Source: an uncultured Prevotellaceae bacterium
GTDB lineage: Bacteria > Bacteroidota > Bacteroidia > Bacteroidales > Bacteroidaceae
DNA: 64,000 nucleotides
Reading direction: 5' to 3'
NCBI GenBank assembly: GCA_947168395.1
Contig: CAMVLT010000005.1
Location: forward strand, 1 to 64,000
The first letter of the stretch is position 1. The number at the start of each line of letters is the position of its first letter. Position numbers and translations under genes: made by a program. Below the pieces are notes generated by a model that was not told the origin of the DNA, searched no databases, and saw only the letters and a list, made by a program, of their open reading frames with translations. Shown one piece after another: positions 61,589 through 64,000 of this stretch.

Positions 61589-61635
61589 ATAAAAAGGTAA
61601 AAAAGTAAAACGGTAAAAAGTAAAAAAGGTAAAAT
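61589..61635. repeat. AAAAAGGTAAAAAAGTAAAA spacer repeat
   Basis: Four or so GGTAAAA/AAGTAAAA words lie in the leader just upstream of the RND adaptor gene; same family as 7787-7822. Confidence 0.7.
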
Positions 61636-61649
61636 AATTAGTTTTAAGT

Positions 61650-62813
61650 ATGAAAAAGAAGATTATGTTGGTTGCTGCTGCTGCGGTGCTGCTGGCATCG
61701 TGCGGTGGTGGCGGCGGTCGTCCGACGTTTGGCGACAATGAGTATCCGGTGATGACGGTAGGCACGCAGAGTTCCTCGTCGCAGGCTACTTACCCGGCTA
61801 CCATCAAGGGTATGCAGGATGTGCAGATTAGCCCGAAGGTGCAGGGTTTCATTACCCAGATTAACGTGAAGGAGGGTCAGACGGTGAGTGCCGGTCAGGT
61901 GCTCTTCGTGCTCGACAACGCTACGTATCAGGCTCAGGTGCGCCAGGCACAGGCTGCGGTGAATACGGCGCAGGCTACGTGCAACACGGCCAAGCTGACG
62001 TACGAGAACGCCAAGAAGCTGTCGGAGAATAATGTGATTGGCGACTTCGAGCTGCAGTCGGCTGCCAATGGCTTTGAGAGCGCGAAGGCTGGCCTTGCCC
62101 AGGCTCAGGCGAGTCTGGCAAATGCCAAGGAGATGCTGAGTTTCTGCTATGTGAAGAGTCCCGCCGCTGGTGTGGTGGGCACGTTACCTTATAAAGTAGG
62201 TACGCTCGTGAGTGCTGCCAGCGTGCTGACCACGGTGAGCAACATTTCGCAGATGGAGGTCTACTTCTCGATGACCGAGAAGGACGCGCTGGCCATGTCG
62301 AAGAGCGGCGAGGGACTGAGCTCGCTGCCTGCCGTGAAGCTGCAGCTGGCCGACGGCACGCTGTACGGCCACGAGGGCAAGGTGACGAAGATGAGCGGCG
62401 TGATAGACCAGGCCACGGGTTCGGTGCAGCTGATTGCCTTGTTCCCCAACCCTGAGAAGATGCTGAAGAGCGGCGGCTCGGGTGCCATTGTCATTCCCCA
62501 CGACAATGCTTCGGCCATTGTGATTCCGCAGCGAAGCGTCGTCGAGGTGCAGAACAAGAAGTTTGTCTATCTGCTGGGCAAGGAGAACAAGGTGGTGTAC
62601 ACCGAGATTCAGGTGGCTCCCGAGGACGACGGCACCAACTACGTGGTGACCGGTGGCCTGAAGGTGGGTGACAAGTACGTGTCGAACGGCATTACCAAGC
62701 TTACCGACGGCATGGTGATAGTACCCATCAGCATCGACCGCTATCAGCAGAAGATTAAGGAACAGGCAAAGGCCATGAGTGCTGGCGACATTGTTAATGC
62801 TATGAAGAAATAA
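61650..62813 (+). CDS. RND efflux periplasmic adaptor (MFP) lipoprotein
   Basis: This 387-aa AcrA/MexA-type lipoprotein has a lipobox LASC followed by a Gly run. Lipoyl half-motif one is GFITQINVKEGQTVSAGQVLFVLD; the coiled-coil hairpin (about 95-170) has AQVRQAQAAVNTAQATCNTAKLTYENAKKL. Half-motif two is CYVKSPAAGVVGTLPYKVGTLV. It links the RND pump to an outer-membrane channel. The permease starts 3 bases after its stop. Confidence 0.95.
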   Translation: MKKKIMLVAAAAVLLASCGGGGGRPTFGDNEYPVMTVGTQSSSSQATYPATIKGMQDVQISPKVQGFITQINVKEGQTVSAGQVLFVLDNATYQAQVRQAQAAVNTAQATCNTAKLTYENAKKLSENNVIGDFELQSAANGFESAKAGLAQAQASLANAKEMLSFCYVKSPAAGVVGTLPYKVGTLVSAASVLTTVSNISQMEVYFSMTEKDALAMSKSGEGLSSLPAVKLQLADGTLYGHEGKVTKMSGVIDQATGSVQLIALFPNPEKMLKSGGSGAIVIPHDNASAIVIPQRSVVEVQNKKFVYLLGKENKVVYTEIQVAPEDDGTNYVVTGGLKVGDKYVSNGITKLTDGMVIVPISIDRYQQKIKEQAKAMSAGDIVNAMKK

Positions 62814-62816
62814 GCT

Positions 62817-64000
62817 ATGACATTTACAACATTTATCAAGCGCCCGGTACTGTCGACGGTGATTTCCATCCTCATCGTCCTGCTGGGTATCATCGGACTG
62901 GTGTCGCTGCCTATTGAGCAGTACCCCAACATAGCGCCTCCTACCGTTGCCGTGTGGACCAGCTATCCCGGTGCCGATGCCGAGACGGTGAAGAACTCGG
63001 TCATCACGCCGCTGGAAGAAAGCATCAACGGTGTGGAAGGCATGGACTATATATCGTCGACGGCTGGTGCAGGCTCGGCACAAATCAGCGTGCTGTTCCG
63101 TCAGGGCATGAATGCCGATATGTGTGCTGTGAACGTGCAGAACCGCGTGCAGCAGGCTTTGGCCTTGCTGCCTGCCGAGGTGACGCGAATTGGCGTGACG
63201 GTGACGAAGCGCCAGACGTCGCAGGTGCTGATGTTCACGCTGACTTCTGACGGCCGTTACGATGACGAGTTCCTGACGAACTATAACAACATCAACATTG
63301 TTCCCGCCATCAAGCGTATTCAGGGTGTGGGTGACGTTCAGTCGCCGGGTTTGAAGACCTACTCCATGCGTATCTGGCTGAAGCCCGACGTGATGAAGCA
63401 GTACAACCTGATGCCGTCGGACATCTCGAACGTGCTGGCCGAGCAGAACATTGAGGCTGCCCCAGGCTCGTTCGGACAGGAGTCGAACGTGGCCTTCGAA
63501 TATGCCATGCGCTATACGGGTCGTCTGAAGACGGCCGAGGAGTTTGGCAACATCATCATCGCCAACGATGCCAACGGCCAGACGCTGAAGCTGAAGGACG
63601 TGGCCAAGATAGAGTTGGGCGGACAGCAGTACAGCGTCTCGATGAGAAACAACAACCTGCCGTCTGTGCTGGGTATGGTGCAGCAGATTGCCGGTTCGAA
63701 CGCCAACGAGATAGCCAAGGCGGTGAAAGCCGAGCTGGAGGAGCAGGCCAAGCTGTTCCCGCCGGGCATGACCTATAAGATAAACTACGACGTGACGGAG
63801 TTCCTGTATGCCTCGATCGAGGAGGTGGTGTTCACGCTGGTGTTCACGCTCATTCTGGTGTTCATCGTCATCTACGTGTTCCTGCAGGACTGGCGCTCGA
63901 CGCTCATCCCGCTGATTGCCGTGCCGGTGTCGCTGGTCGGTACGTTCTTCTTCCTCAGCGTCTTCGGCTTCTCTATCAACCTGCTCACGCTGTCGGCCCT
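62817..64000 (+). CDS. RND efflux pump permease (HAE1/AcrB type), partial
   Basis: The first 394 residues of the inner-membrane proton-driven pump are seen; the gene continues past the window. TM1 is in FIKRPVLSTVISILIVLLGIIGL. The porter region starts with SLPIEQYPNIAPPTV and TSYPGADAETV. TM2 and TM3 follow at LYASIEEVVFTLVFTLILV and LIPLIAVPVSLVGTFFFL. All are AcrB blocks. Start at 62817, TAAGCT after the adaptor stop. Confidence 0.95.
   Translation, partial: MTFTTFIKRPVLSTVISILIVLLGIIGLVSLPIEQYPNIAPPTVAVWTSYPGADAETVKNSVITPLEESINGVEGMDYISSTAGAGSAQISVLFRQGMNADMCAVNVQNRVQQALALLPAEVTRIGVTVTKRQTSQVLMFTLTSDGRYDDEFLTNYNNINIVPAIKRIQGVGDVQSPGLKTYSMRIWLKPDVMKQYNLMPSDISNVLAEQNIEAAPGSFGQESNVAFEYAMRYTGRLKTAEEFGNIIIANDANGQTLKLKDVAKIELGGQQYSVSMRNNNLPSVLGMVQQIAGSNANEIAKAVKAELEEQAKLFPPGMTYKINYDVTEFLYASIEEVVFTLVFTLILVFIVIYVFLQDWRSTLIPLIAVPVSLVGTFFFLSVFGFSINLLTLSA

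Overview
The window carries chromosomal DNA of a Bacteroidota bacterium, most likely a Prevotella-type member of the Prevotellaceae. The evidence is SusC/SusD pairs, PorX and PorW of the type IX secretion system, BACON and DUF4974 domains, a BT_3928-family protein, many lipoprotein signals, and the Bacteroidota -7 promoter motif TAnnTTTGC in front of more than twenty genes. No complete mobile element, rRNA or CRISPR array was found. The window edges cut a tRNA-Lys (left) and an RND efflux pump gene (right).

Layout. 0-4.2 kb: tRNA-Lys, thymidine kinase, RsmI, a coiled-coil lipoprotein and a BACON-M64 metallopeptidase lipoprotein. 4.2-4.8 kb: a non-coding stretch packed with palindromes and ending in a promoter. 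4.8-14.3 kb: a SusC-SusD locus with two accessory lipoproteins, a C10 (streptopain-type) cysteine peptidase and an unknown exported protein, which looks like a protein- or glycoprotein-use locus rather than a classic glycan locus. 14.3-18.1 kb: housekeeping genes tadA, birA and pyrH, and the phosphatidylethanolamine pair pssA-psd. 18.2-21.1 kb: an HU-like protein and a VapE-type helicase framed by mirrored palindromes. 21.2-25.4 kb: two AraC regulators, a cyclophilin-like protein coupled to a dienelactone-hydrolase-like enzyme, and a small coiled-coil protein. 25.6-31.4 kb: a TolC-HlyD-ABC-ABC2 permease export operon divergent from its AraC gene. 31.6-34.8 kb: a DUF4932 protein, a broken alpha/beta hydrolase and a GH35/DUF5597 glycosidase. 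35.1-39.5 kb: dnaE, trxA and a conserved small protein. 39.5-44.6 kb: tsaE, porX, porW and a Cys-rich small membrane protein. 44.6-47.3 kb: aroA, tRNA-Pro, a lipoprotein and a cytidylate-kinase-like protein. 47.3-47.8 kb: a non-coding repeat cluster. 47.8-55.2 kb: a large secreted protein, folE, a SPOR protein, tpiA, a BT_3928 protein, a DUF1599 protein and a lipoprotein. 55.3-60.9 kb: a CCA-adding enzyme interrupted by in-frame GC-rich inserts, then an ECF sigma / anti-sigma / outer-membrane receptor operon. 60.9-64 kb: a 0.8 kb repeat-rich gap and an RND efflux operon.

The most unusual content is repeat and palindrome biology. A 27-bp palindrome occurs in the same reading frame in two genes of the ABC export operon, and a third, diverged copy in the same operon has compensating changes that keep the stem. 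In-frame GC-rich inserts sit in cca. A 237-bp element has 26-bp terminal inverted repeats. Mirrored motif pairs flank the vapE gene. A 22-bp repeat family recurs at three loci, and low-complexity spacer repeats have in two places become signal-peptide coding sequence.
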